From Massilia sp. (GTDB lineage: Bacteria; Pseudomonadota; Gammaproteobacteria; Burkholderiales; Burkholderiaceae_D): a stretch of 12,370 nt of DNA. The notes beneath the pieces were generated by a model. The model was not told where the DNA came from, made no database searches, and saw only the letters and a program-made list of their open reading frames with translations. The stretch covers positions 1 through 12,370 of the forward strand of contig JAQGNM010000467.1 in assembly GCA_028291845.1 (NCBI GenBank). The letters run 5' to 3'. Below, piece after piece: positions 1 to 9,111 of this stretch (positions are counted from its first letter, which is position 1; every line of letters begins with the position of its first letter). A program made the position numbers and the translations under genes.

Positions 1-1083
1 TACGATGGCGCGGATGACGCGGGCGAAGGCGACAGTGATGCGAACGGCGGCGATGGCAAGGATGGCAAGGAAGGCACCGGCATTGCACCCCCACGCCTTC
101 AAACCCACGTCACCATCGAACACGCCAAAACCATCCTCAGCCGCAATGCCTCGCCCGACATCCCGTTCAACGTTTCACTGAACCCCTACCGCGGCTGCGA
201 ACACGGCTGCATCTACTGTTTCGCGCGGCCCTCGCACAGCTATCTCGGCCTGTCGCCCGGGCTCGATTTCGAAACCCGCCTGTTCGCCAAGGTCAATGCC
301 GCCGATCTGTTACGGCGCGAACTGGCGCGTCGCGGCTACGTTGCCGAATCGATCGCCCTCGGCGTCAACACCGACGCCTATCAGCCGTGCGAGCGCGAAC
401 TGGGCATCACCCGCCAGGTGCTGGAAGTGTTGCGCGAGTGTAGGCACCCGGTCGGGCTGATCACCAAGTCTTCCCTGATCGAGCGTGACATCGATATCCT
501 CGCGCCGATGGCCAAACAAAACCTGGCGCTGGCGGCGATCACCCTCACCACCCTGGACCCGGCCATTTCGCGCACCCTCGAGCCGCGCGCGGCAGCGCCG
601 GCGCGCCGCCTGCGCACCATCCGCACCCTGGTCGAGGCCGGCATTCCCTGCAGCGTGAGCGTGGCGCCGGTGATCCCCTTCGTCACCGAACCGGACATCG
701 AAAAAATCCTGCAAGCGGCCGCCGAGGCCGGGGCCACCAGCGCCCACTACACCGTGCTGCGCCTGCCGTGGGAAGTCAATACCCTGTTCCACGAATGGCT
801 GCAGGCGCACTTTCCCGAGCGCGCCCAGCGCGTCATGAACCGCGTGCGCGAAATGCGCGGCGGCAAAGACTACGACGCCGACTTCGCCACCCGCATGCAT
901 GGCGAGGGCGTGTGGGCCGACCTGATTCGCCAGCGGTTTACCAAGGCAGCCGAAAAATATGGCTTGAGCGTGCAGGCAAGGCGTCACGAAAAACTCGATT
1001 GTGAGCAATTCGTGCGGCCACGCATTGTGCCGGCAAGGTCCAGCCCGCAAGGCAAGCCGGCCAGTCAGCTGGACTTGTTTTAG
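1..1083 (+). CDS. PA0069-family radical SAM protein (5' end outside window)
   Basis: The reading frame is open from the first base and ends at TAG 1081-1083, so the start lies upstream and the first ATG inside (418) is not the real start. About 360 residues are visible. The radical SAM 4Fe-4S motif CxxxCxxC is seen as CEHGCIYC (first Cys codon 196, then 208 and 217), followed by FARPSHSYLGLSPGLDFETRLFAK-like text, which is characteristic of the PA0069 family, related to spore photoproduct lyase-type enzymes (COG1533). Later family stretches include the LITKSS, TLEPRAAAPARRL and VAPVIPF segments. The family is expected to cleave SAM reductively to a 5'-deoxyadenosyl radical; the physiological substrate is not established. 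The visible N-terminus is a low-complexity Asp/Gly stretch before the conserved core. It sits alone here, with a convergent response regulator downstream. Family assignment is confident; function is unknown. Confidence 0.9.
   Translation, partial: YDGADDAGEGDSDANGGDGKDGKEGTGIAPPRLQTHVTIEHAKTILSRNASPDIPFNVSLNPYRGCEHGCIYCFARPSHSYLGLSPGLDFETRLFAKVNAADLLRRELARRGYVAESIALGVNTDAYQPCERELGITRQVLEVLRECRHPVGLITKSSLIERDIDILAPMAKQNLALAAITLTTLDPAISRTLEPRAAAPARRLRTIRTLVEAGIPCSVSVAPVIPFVTEPDIEKILQAAAEAGATSAHYTVLRLPWEVNTLFHEWLQAHFPERAQRVMNRVREMRGGKDYDADFATRMHGEGVWADLIRQRFTKAAEKYGLSVQARRHEKLDCEQFVRPRIVPARSSPQGKPASQLDLF
52..75 (+). repeat. short tandem repeat in the radical SAM linker
   Basis: The 9-mer GATGGCAAG occurs twice back to back (52-60 and 61-69) and is followed by a decayed copy beginning GAAGGC. 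It encodes Asp-Gly-Lys units in the acidic, Gly-rich N-terminal stretch before the catalytic core. It is probably a disordered, length-variable linker. Confidence 0.6.
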
Positions 1084-1248
1084 GGCGCCCGACCAAATTC
1101 CCACGGCTGCCTTGCCACGTTTTGCCGTACTCGCGCGGAAATAAGTGGCGGCGACTGCGGCGCCATCGCGGCGGGAGCGTGCGAGGCGCGCTTCAAGCTT
1201 GTGGCGGCGCCCTGGATCGACCGGCCTTCAACGGCCATCGGCAAGGGT

Positions 1249-1953
1249 TCACTTTGCCCCCGCCAGCGCGCGTGGCTGCTGCGCCGACAGGACATAGCCA
1301 GCGCAGCGCACCGTATGAATCAGGCTCATCGGAAACGGTTTATCCATTTTGCTTCTCAACCTGCTGATCTGGACGTCGACGATGTTCGTGTTCGGGTCGA
1401 ACTGGTAGTTCCACACGCTTTTGAGCAGCGTCTCGCGCGTCACCAGTTGTCCTTCGTTGCGCATCAAGTACTCGAGCAGGCGAAATTCGCGCAGCTGCAG
1501 CGCGATCTGGCGGGTGCCGCGGGTGACGCGCATGGTGCCGACATCGAGCATCAGGTCGTCGACCCGCAACTGCAGCGCATACATGCCGGAAGCGGTGCGC
1601 CGCCACAGCGCTTCCATCCTGGCGATCAGCTCGATCATCATGACCGGCTTGGCGACATAGTCGTCGGCGCCGCTCCGCAAGGCGCGCACGATGTGCTCGG
1701 GGCAGCCGAGGTTGCTGATCACGATGATCGGCGTCAGGTGGCCGACCGAGCGGATGGCGCGTATCAGCTCCAGGGTCGACAGCGCGCCGGGCAGGGCGGC
1801 GTCGACGACGATCACATCCCATTGCCTGGCCAGCGCCTGCGCCAGACCGTCTTCGCCGGTGAAAGCCGCGCCCGGTTTATAGCCGGCCGTCAGCAAGCCG
1901 TCGAACATCGCGCGGGACGCAGTGCTGTCTTGGTCGACAATCAAACAGTGCAT
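1249..1953 (-). CDS. OmpR/PhoB-family response regulator, orphan, atypical receiver
   Basis: This is a 234-residue DNA-binding response regulator. The receiver domain spans about residues 2-117, with phosphoacceptor Asp51 in VVDAALPG, the Thr/Ser switch position Ser80 and Lys102 in YVAKP. A winged-helix effector spans about 130-225 (LREFRLLEYLMRN, then RETLLKSVW, VDVQISRLRSKMD and the terminal HTVRCAGYVL wing). The start at 1953 (MHCLIVDQD) is preferred over an in-frame ATG at 2004, because GGAGAG lies about 6 nt before it, the receiver begins right there, and the longer form has no ribosome site. Two oddities: the acidic pair normally reading DD/ED is D7-Q8, and the KPF motif is KPV. No histidine kinase is adjacent, so partner and regulon are unknown. 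It is divergent from katG, but regulation of katG by it is only a possibility. Confidence 0.9.
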   Translation of the reverse strand: MHCLIVDQDSTASRAMFDGLLTAGYKPGAAFTGEDGLAQALARQWDVIVVDAALPGALSTLELIRAIRSVGHLTPIIVISNLGCPEHIVRALRSGADDYVAKPVMMIELIARMEALWRRTASGMYALQLRVDDLMLDVGTMRVTRGTRQIALQLREFRLLEYLMRNEGQLVTRETLLKSVWNYQFDPNTNIVDVQISRLRSKMDKPFPMSLIHTVRCAGYVLSAQQPRALAGAK

Positions 1954-2280
1954 GGTCTCTCCAAAGCTGGTTTTGTCGCGGGACACGCCAAAGACGCACA
2001 GCATGGACGCAAGTGCGCCTGCACGAGGTTGCGTACCAGTAAAAAGTAAGTGGAGATGTAACCGTGAGGCTGTACGTGAGTCTGCGCGGGCATCAGGCGA
2101 TAGCGCCCTGCACGCGCCGGTTCCGGCGGCATTTGCCCCGTATGGCCCGGCCGAACCCTATCGCATCGGCCAGCGTTGACTATCCCGCCAATTCAGAAAG
2201 ACAATTGGAAATGATGAGCGTGACGATTTACAGTGCGTGCATGAGTTGAATTAACCGAGCCATCACCAAGGAACTGCGCC
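1954..2280. other. divergent intergenic region, response regulator / katG
   Basis: This 327-bp region separates the response regulator (-) from katG (+). No convincing coding sequence is seen; short open frames crossing it lack ribosome sites and family features. It must hold the promoters of both genes. A candidate katG promoter is listed separately. I could not identify a clear promoter for the response regulator. Confidence 0.6.
2176..2205 (+). promoter_or_regulatory. candidate katG promoter
   Basis: TTGACT at 2176-2181 matches the sigma-70 -35 hexamer at 5 of 6 positions. GACAAT at 2200-2205 matches the -10 at 4 of 6, with an 18-bp spacer. Two CTAT tetranucleotides at 2158-2161 and 2180-2183 lie exactly 22 bp apart, the periodicity of OxyR sites, and the second overlaps the -35. 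The intervening ATAG elements of an OxyR site are not recognisable, so OxyR control is only suggested. Confidence 0.35.
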
Positions 2281-4512
<2,232 letters not shown>

Positions 4513-4531
4513 GCGGCCAGCAAGCCCGGCC

Positions 4532-4554
4532 CTTGCCGCCAGCGCGGCGGCAGG
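4532..4554. terminator. hairpin between convergent katG and triple-CheW gene
   Basis: TGCCGCC (4534-4540) and GGCGGCA (4546-4552) form a perfect 7-bp GC-rich stem with a 5-nt loop. A T-G wobble and a C-G pair extend it to 9 bp. It lies between the stop codons of two convergent genes, where a shared terminator is expected. No T-run follows on either strand, so it is not a canonical intrinsic terminator. Confidence 0.4.
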
Positions 4555-5937
4555 CTAGCCCAGCGTCTGCGCCAGTTGCGCCAGGTTGCGTGTACTGTAG
4601 GTGGACTGGCCTCCCGCCGCGCCTGCCGAGCCGATCGTCAATAAATCGACCACGCCGCGTCCCGCCATCGCCAACCGCGAGACGCGGCCGGCGCGTGGCT
4701 GCACCAGCGCCTGCACGCCATCGACGATCAATCCCAGCGGCGCTTGTTCACCCTTGACGACGATCACGGTGCCGGTAAGCGAGGGCGGGCTGGCCGCCGC
4801 GCGCAGGTCGTGCAGGGCGATGGCGCGGCCGCGCCAGGGCATGTGGGTGGCGCCCGGCGCCAGCGCCGGCAGCGGCAGCACCGCTTCGATGCCGTCGATC
4901 GGGGTCGAGGCGACGCCGTCGGCGTCGAACACGATGTGACTGCTGCGGTTGGTTTGCACGGCGGCGCCGCTCGTTACGGCGGCGCCAGCGGCGCGGCTCA
5001 AGGCGCGCTCCGGAAAGCGCGCGTACAGGGCCGCCATGCCGACCAGGTGCACCAGCCGCCCGGCATCGGCTTCGGCGTCGGCATCGACAGCGTCGGCGAC
5101 AGCGCTCAGCGCGGCGCTGTCCGCGGCGGCCTCGAAGCTGCGGATGGTCGGCACCTGGTCCACCAGCACGCCCAGCGCCAGTCCGTCGCGTTCGAATACC
5201 GCCAGCAGCGGCGCGCCGCGCGAGTTCGCCGCCAGCGCCGGAAAGCATCTGGCGACGCTGGTGACCGGCAGATGGCGCCCGCGCCACAGGCACAAGCCTT
5301 CGGTCAGCGGCGACTGGAACGGGTCGAGCGTTGGAGCGGGCAGCACTTCGAGCAGATCGGCGGCCGGAAAGGCGATGCCGCAGCCGTTGCCGGCCACCAC
5401 TGCGTAAGTGGCGCACGCAGCGCCGGCCAATGCCGATTGCGCCGCCGCGCCGACACTGGCTTCGGCTTCGGCGCCGGCGCTCCAGGTCCGCGCCAGCGCC
5501 ATCAGGCGCGCTACATCGAGCACATTGGCGACGCCCTCGACACCTGGGCAGCGCGCCACGCTGTGGAAAATCTCGGCCTGATCATCGTCGTGGCTGATGC
5601 GGGTGAGCGCGTCGGCTTCGACCTGCCGCAAGCCGCGCACGGCATCGACGGCAATCGCCACCATCTGCGCGCCGCGTTGGACGATCAGCGCGCGCGCATA
5701 ACGCCGAGGACGCTGGTGGTCCGGCGCGGCGCCGCCGAGCTGGACCCAGCGCGCCAGGTCGAGCATCGCCAGCGGCCGGCCGTGGTAATCGAATACGCCG
5801 CAGGCCGCGCCACCGTCGGCGCGGCGCGGCAGCAGGTCGAGCCGCTCGGGCCAGGCGACGCCCTGCACGACATCCTGCACCGGCACCGCCATCAGCACGG
5901 CGCCGACGTCGACCAGCACATACCCGCCGGCGGCCAT
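4555..5937 (-). CDS. protein of three tandem CheW-like domains
   Basis: At 460 residues it is about three times the size of an ordinary CheW. CheW-like domain 1 covers about residues 3-150 (VFDYHGRPLAMLDLARW, then MVAIAVDAVRGLRQVEAD). Domain 2 covers about 176-310 (LWRGRHLPVTSVARCF, then LALGVLVDQVPTI). Domain 3 covers about 333-437 (MPWRGRAIALHDLRA, then APLGLIVDGVQALVQPR). Each shows the family pattern of a 'G+xLPhhDL' strand followed by a 'hGhhVDxV' strand. Ala-rich linkers at about 151-175 and 311-332 join them. CheW proteins bridge receptors and the CheA kinase; a three-domain form is likely a multivalent scaffold (inference). No kinase, HPt or receiver segment is seen. It starts at ATG 5937-5935, overlapping the TGA of the upstream receptor gene (TGATG), so translation is probably coupled and the two proteins are likely partners. 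Confidence 0.85.
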   Translation of the reverse strand: MAAGGYVLVDVGAVLMAVPVQDVVQGVAWPERLDLLPRRADGGAACGVFDYHGRPLAMLDLARWVQLGGAAPDHQRPRRYARALIVQRGAQMVAIAVDAVRGLRQVEADALTRISHDDDQAEIFHSVARCPGVEGVANVLDVARLMALARTWSAGAEAEASVGAAAQSALAGAACATYAVVAGNGCGIAFPAADLLEVLPAPTLDPFQSPLTEGLCLWRGRHLPVTSVARCFPALAANSRGAPLLAVFERDGLALGVLVDQVPTIRSFEAAADSAALSAVADAVDADAEADAGRLVHLVGMAALYARFPERALSRAAGAAVTSGAAVQTNRSSHIVFDADGVASTPIDGIEAVLPLPALAPGATHMPWRGRAIALHDLRAAASPPSLTGTVIVVKGEQAPLGLIVDGVQALVQPRAGRVSRLAMAGRGVVDLLTIGSAGAAGGQSTYSTRNLAQLAQTLG

Positions 5938-7663
5938 CAGCGCACCGCCAGCGCCGTGCGTTCGAGGTCGGCCAGCAGCGCCGCCGCGTGGTGGGTGGCG
6001 CGGTCCTGCGACGAGGTGGCGCTGTGGATCTGGCCGATGGAGTTCGAGGTCGCTTCGACCGAGGCGGCGATGCGGCCGAATGCCTGCTCGACATCGGCCG
6101 ACAGGCGGCTGCCTTCATCGACCCGGCTGACCGTCTCGGTGATCAGCTTGGCGATTTCGCGCGCCGCCATGGCCGACTTCTCCGCCAGTTTTCTCACTTC
6201 GTCGGCCACCACCGAAAAGCCCTGGCCGTGCTCGCCCGCGCGCGCCGCCTCGATGGCGGCGTTGAAGGCCAGCAGGTGGGTCTGGCCGGCGATGTCGCTG
6301 ATGGTGTCGATGATTTCGTGGACGTCCTTCGAGGACTGCTCGATGGCGCCGATCGCTTCGCGCGAGCGGGTCAACAGGCGCGTGCCGTCGGCGGCCTGGT
6401 CGCGCGTTTGCGTCGCCATGTCGCTGGTGCGCTGCGAGCTGTCGGCAATCGAGCGCACCGACTGGGCCAGGCCGTCGAGCACCCGCGTCATCGCCTTGAC
6501 CTTGTCGGCGATCAGGGTTTCGCGCGCCACCTGGTCGGTGATGTCCATGGCGAACTTGACGACTTTATAGGGCTTGCCGACGCTGTTGAAAATCGGGTTG
6601 TAAGTCGCCAGGATCCAGACGTCGGCGCCGTGGTTGGCGCGGCGGCGGAAACGCCCGGACTGGAATTTGCCCTGGCCGAGGTCGGCCCAGAAGTGGCGGT
6701 ACTCGCTCGAGCGCACCATCTCCGGGTCGCAAAACATGCTGTGGTGCTGGCCGATGACGTCTTCTTCCAGGTAACCCATCACCCGCAGAAAATTCGGATT
6801 GGCGGCGATGATGGTGCCGCGCAAATCGAACTCGATCACCGCCTGCGAGCGGCCAATGGCGTCGAGCTTGCCCTCGGTGTCGGCATTGCGCTCTTTTTGC
6901 GCGGTGACGTCGGTGGCATATTTGACCACCTTGACGGGCTTGCCGGCGGCGTCGAAAATCGGGTTGTACGACGCCAGGGTCCAGACATCCTTGCCGTGCT
7001 TGTCGATGCGGCGGTATTCGCCGGCGTTGAATTCGCCGCGCCCTAGCCTGTCCAGAACAGCTGGTATTCGGCCGAGTGGGCGAACTCGGTGGTGCAGAAC
7101 ATGCGGTGGTGCTGGCCGACCACTTCGTCGAGGCCGTAGCCGACCACCTTCAGAAAATTGTCGTTGGCGTGCAGGATGCGGCCGCTCAGGTCGAATTCGA
7201 TGCTGGCTTGTACGCGCTCGACCGCTTGCAGCGTGCCTTCGAGATTGGCGTTGCGCAGCTTGGCGGCGCTGATGTCGGACGCCACCGTCACCACTTTGAA
7301 CGGCGCGCCGTCGTCGCCGGCGATCGGGTTGTAGGACGCCTGCAGCCACACGGTGGCGCCGTTTTTGGCGACGTGCATGGTCTCGCCGCCGTCGGCGTGG
7401 CCCGCCTTCAGGCGCGCCCACAGATCGCGGTATTCGTTCGACGCCGCAAACTCCGGCGTGCAGAACTGGCGGTGGTGCACGCCCTTCAGTTCATCGAGCG
7501 TGTAGCCCATGGTGCGCAAAAAATTGTCGTTGGCGTGCAAGACCTTACCGGCCAGGTCGAATTCGACGAGGCTTTGGCTTTGGTTGATGGCATGCAAGAC
7601 CGCTTCGGCCATTCTGGAATCGGCGCGGTTGCGCGGAACGGCGTCGCTGGTGTAGGTGTCCAT
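5937..7663 (-). pseudogene. soluble PAS-PAS-PAS methyl-accepting chemotaxis protein, frameshifted
   Basis: The start at 7663 has AGGAAA just upstream and reads as PAS1 (about residues 21-135) and PAS2 (from about 145). It then hits TAG at 7043-7045 inside PAS2, right after YQLFWTG. Moving one frame at 7046-7052 restores the sequence as LGRGEFNAGEYRRIDKHG, exactly the text expected by comparison with PAS1 and PAS3. PAS3 (about 270-380) and the cytoplasmic signalling hairpin follow (about 400-575; LLAFNAAIEAARAGEHGQGF, VVADEVRKLAEKS). Adding one base gives 575 codons before TGA 5939-5937. No membrane segment or signal peptide is present, so it is a cytosolic receptor resembling BdlA or soluble PAS-MCPs. 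Each PAS carries the HHxxFC motif. Ligand and cofactor are unknown. A sequencing error is as likely as a true mutation; domains on both sides of the break look well conserved. Confidence 0.8.
7154..7538 (-). repeat. 20-bp direct repeat marking duplicated PAS domains
   Basis: An identical 20-mer occurs at 7154-7173 and 7519-7538. On the - strand it encodes the LHANDNFL core of PAS2 and PAS1 respectively. The 365-bp spacing is roughly one PAS unit plus linker, consistent with domain duplication inside the receptor gene. The third PAS has diverged at this place (AANPNFL). Confidence 0.7.
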
Positions 7664-7922
7664 AGTTTTCCTGTAGTTTTTCGAGGGAACGAACCATCCT
7701 GGTCACCTGAGCTGCGCTTCCTTCAAGCTGGGCGAGGGATTTTTCAGAAAACGAATATTACCGCAGGGGAACTTTAGATAATCACTTTAAGCTAGTTATT
7801 TTGAAGGAGTACACGGGGCGTGGCATTTTTCTGACAGTTTGATAAGTTTGAACTTGGGCAATGCTTTACTACATTTCAAGGCCTGCAAGCTTGCCTGTGC
7901 CACAAAGTGCCCGGATCGTGAA

Positions 7923-7965
7923 AATGATACAGTTTTCGATTACATTAAAAAATATTTGTATCATT
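7923..7965. promoter_or_regulatory. inverted repeat, candidate operator of the FAH/maiA unit
   Basis: AATGATACA (7923-7931) and TGTATCATT (7957-7965) are perfect 9-bp reverse complements with a 25-bp AT-rich spacer. The centre-to-centre distance is 34 bp, close to three helical turns. The right arm overlaps the putative -35 element of the FAH promoter. This is the geometry of a repressor bound at two spaced half-sites, or of two separate sites; the regulator is not identifiable. Confidence 0.45.
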
Positions 7966-7984
7966 ATTCGATATGGCGTTTAAT
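7956..7984 (+). promoter_or_regulatory. candidate promoter of the FAH/maiA unit
   Basis: TTGTAT (7956-7961) and TTTAAT (7979-7984) are separated by 17 bp. The -10 matches consensus at 5 of 6 positions; the -35 matches only its TTG. Transcription would start near 7991, giving a leader of about 60 nt before the FAH start and including the mini-ORF at 8018. Confidence 0.35.
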
Positions 7985-8017
7985 TACGGACTTTAGCGAC
8001 AGACGGAGACCTGACCG

Positions 8018-8056
8018 ATGCACCGATCCATTCCTTTATTTACGGCGCACGCATGA
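8018..8056 (+). CDS. 12-codon upstream mini-ORF overlapping the FAH start
   Basis: ATG 8018 opens a 12-codon frame (MHRSIPLFTAHA) ending in TGA 8054-8056. That stop overlaps the FAH start codon at 8053-8055 as ATGA. GGAGAC at 8005-8010 is a good ribosome site 7 nt before the mini-ORF ATG, whereas the FAH ATG has no clear Shine-Dalgarno of its own. The likely role is translational coupling or a leader peptide. No attenuator hairpin or run of a single amino acid is seen, so the peptide itself may be irrelevant. Confidence 0.45.
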   Translation: MHRSIPLFTAHA

Positions 8057-9111
8057 AGCTCGCCACCCTCAAAAACGGCAGCCGCGACGGCGCACTGGTG
8101 GTGGTCGACCGCAAGCTGCACGTGTGCCAGCGGGTGCCCGCGATTGCCCCGACCTTGCAATACGCGCTCGATCACTGGGACGCGCTCGCGCCGCGCCTGC
8201 AAACGGTGTACGAAGAACTCAACGCCGGCCTTGGCGCCGGCGCGGAGCCGTTCATCGAATCGGACTGCCATTCCCCCTTGCCGCGCGCCTACCAGTGGGC
8301 CGACGGCTCGGCCTACATCAATCACGTCGAGCTGGTGCGCAAGGCGCGCAACGCCGAGGTGCCGGCCTCGTTCTACACCGACCCGCTGATGTACCAGGGC
8401 GGCACGGACGCCTTTGTCGGCCCGTGGGATCCGATTTACGCGCTCGACGAAGCGTGGGGCATTGACCTGGAAGCGGAAGTGGCGGTGATCACCGGCGACG
8501 TGCCGATGGGAGTCGATCTGGCCGGCGCCGCCGCCGCCATCCGTCTGGTCATGCTGGTCAACGACGTCTCGCTGCGCAACCTGATTCCCAACGAGCTGGC
8601 GAAAGGCTTCGGCTTTTTCCAGTCGAAGGCGGCCAGCGCCTTTTCGCCGATCGCGGTGACGCCGGACGAATTGCAGGATGCCTGGCAGGACAGCAAGCTG
8701 CGCCTGCCGCTGCACGTCGCGATCAACACGCTGCCCTTCGGTAAGCCGAACGCCGGCGAGGACATGACTTTTAACTTTGCCCAGCTGGTCGCGCACGCGG
8801 CGCGCACCCGCGAACTGGCGGCCGGCACCATCATCGGCTCCGGCACGGTATCGAACAAGCAGGGCAATCTGCACGGATCGAGCATCGATCACGGCGGCGT
8901 CGGCTACTGCTGCCTGGCCGAGCTGCGCATGTACGAAACCATCGAAAAGGGCGCGCCGACCACGCCGTTTTTGCGCTTCGGCGACAACGTGCGCATCGAG
9001 ATGTTCGACGCCGACGGCGCCAGCATTTTCGGCGCCATCGACCAGGACGTGGCGCGCTATCAATCGACCACCGCCGCCGCCGACCATCTCACCAGAAAGA
9101 GTGCGCCATGA
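8053..9111 (+). CDS. fumarylacetoacetate hydrolase family protein
   Basis: This 352-residue enzyme belongs to the FAH superfamily. The metal-binding acidic residues are visible as Glu140 and Glu142 (DLEAEVAVITG) and Asp171 (LVNDVSLRN), with Lys192 in FGFFQSKAASAFSP. A small N-terminal domain (about 1-75) precedes the hydrolase fold, and the C-terminal FLRFGDNVRIEMFD stretch is typical. Next to a maleylacetoacetate isomerase the probable reaction is fumarylacetoacetate to fumarate plus acetoacetate, the last step of tyrosine/homogentisate breakdown. Fumarylpyruvate hydrolysis in a gentisate route is the alternative. Upstream in-frame codons reach TAA 7981 without an ATG, GTG or TTG, fixing the start at 8053. 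The stop overlaps the next gene's start (ATGA). The homogentisate dioxygenase is not in the window. Confidence 0.92.
   Translation: MKLATLKNGSRDGALVVVDRKLHVCQRVPAIAPTLQYALDHWDALAPRLQTVYEELNAGLGAGAEPFIESDCHSPLPRAYQWADGSAYINHVELVRKARNAEVPASFYTDPLMYQGGTDAFVGPWDPIYALDEAWGIDLEAEVAVITGDVPMGVDLAGAAAAIRLVMLVNDVSLRNLIPNELAKGFGFFQSKAASAFSPIAVTPDELQDAWQDSKLRLPLHVAINTLPFGKPNAGEDMTFNFAQLVAHAARTRELAAGTIIGSGTVSNKQGNLHGSSIDHGGVGYCCLAELRMYETIEKGAPTTPFLRFGDNVRIEMFDADGASIFGAIDQDVARYQSTTAAADHLTRKSAP

Larger units (their letters stand above)
7664..8052. other. AT-rich divergent intergenic region, receptor gene / FAH gene
   Basis: This 389-bp region lies between the PAS-MCP gene (-) and the fumarylacetoacetate hydrolase gene (+). 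From about 7741 to 8000 it is much richer in A+T than the rest of the window. It holds an inverted repeat, a candidate promoter and a mini-ORF, listed separately. I saw no flagellar sigma-28 promoter for the receptor gene. An open frame starting with TTG at 7839 lacks a ribosome site and runs out of frame into the FAH gene, so it is not called. Confidence 0.7.

Noticed and set aside
1084..1248. Terminator between the convergent radical SAM and response regulator genes
   Set aside because: Only short GC-rich inverted arms (about 4 bp) and no T-run were found.
4744..6570. 608-codon + strand frame opposite the triple-CheW and receptor genes
   Set aside because: It is a shadow frame with no motif, while the - strand frames show CheW, PAS and MCP signatures.
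7046..7421. Upstream part of the 494-codon open frame that carries the receptor's C-terminal half
   Set aside because: Its first 125 or so residues are Arg-rich out-of-frame text opposite the PAS1/PAS2 coding frame; only the part after the frameshift is real protein.
7664..7850. Sigma-28 (flagellar class) promoter for the receptor gene
   Set aside because: TAAAGTT occurs on the - strand, but no GCCGATAA-like -10 lies at the required distance.
7839..8465. TTG-initiated frame across the AT-rich region into the FAH gene
   Set aside because: It has no ribosome site, most of it lies in the wrong frame of FAH, and no recognisable motif is present.
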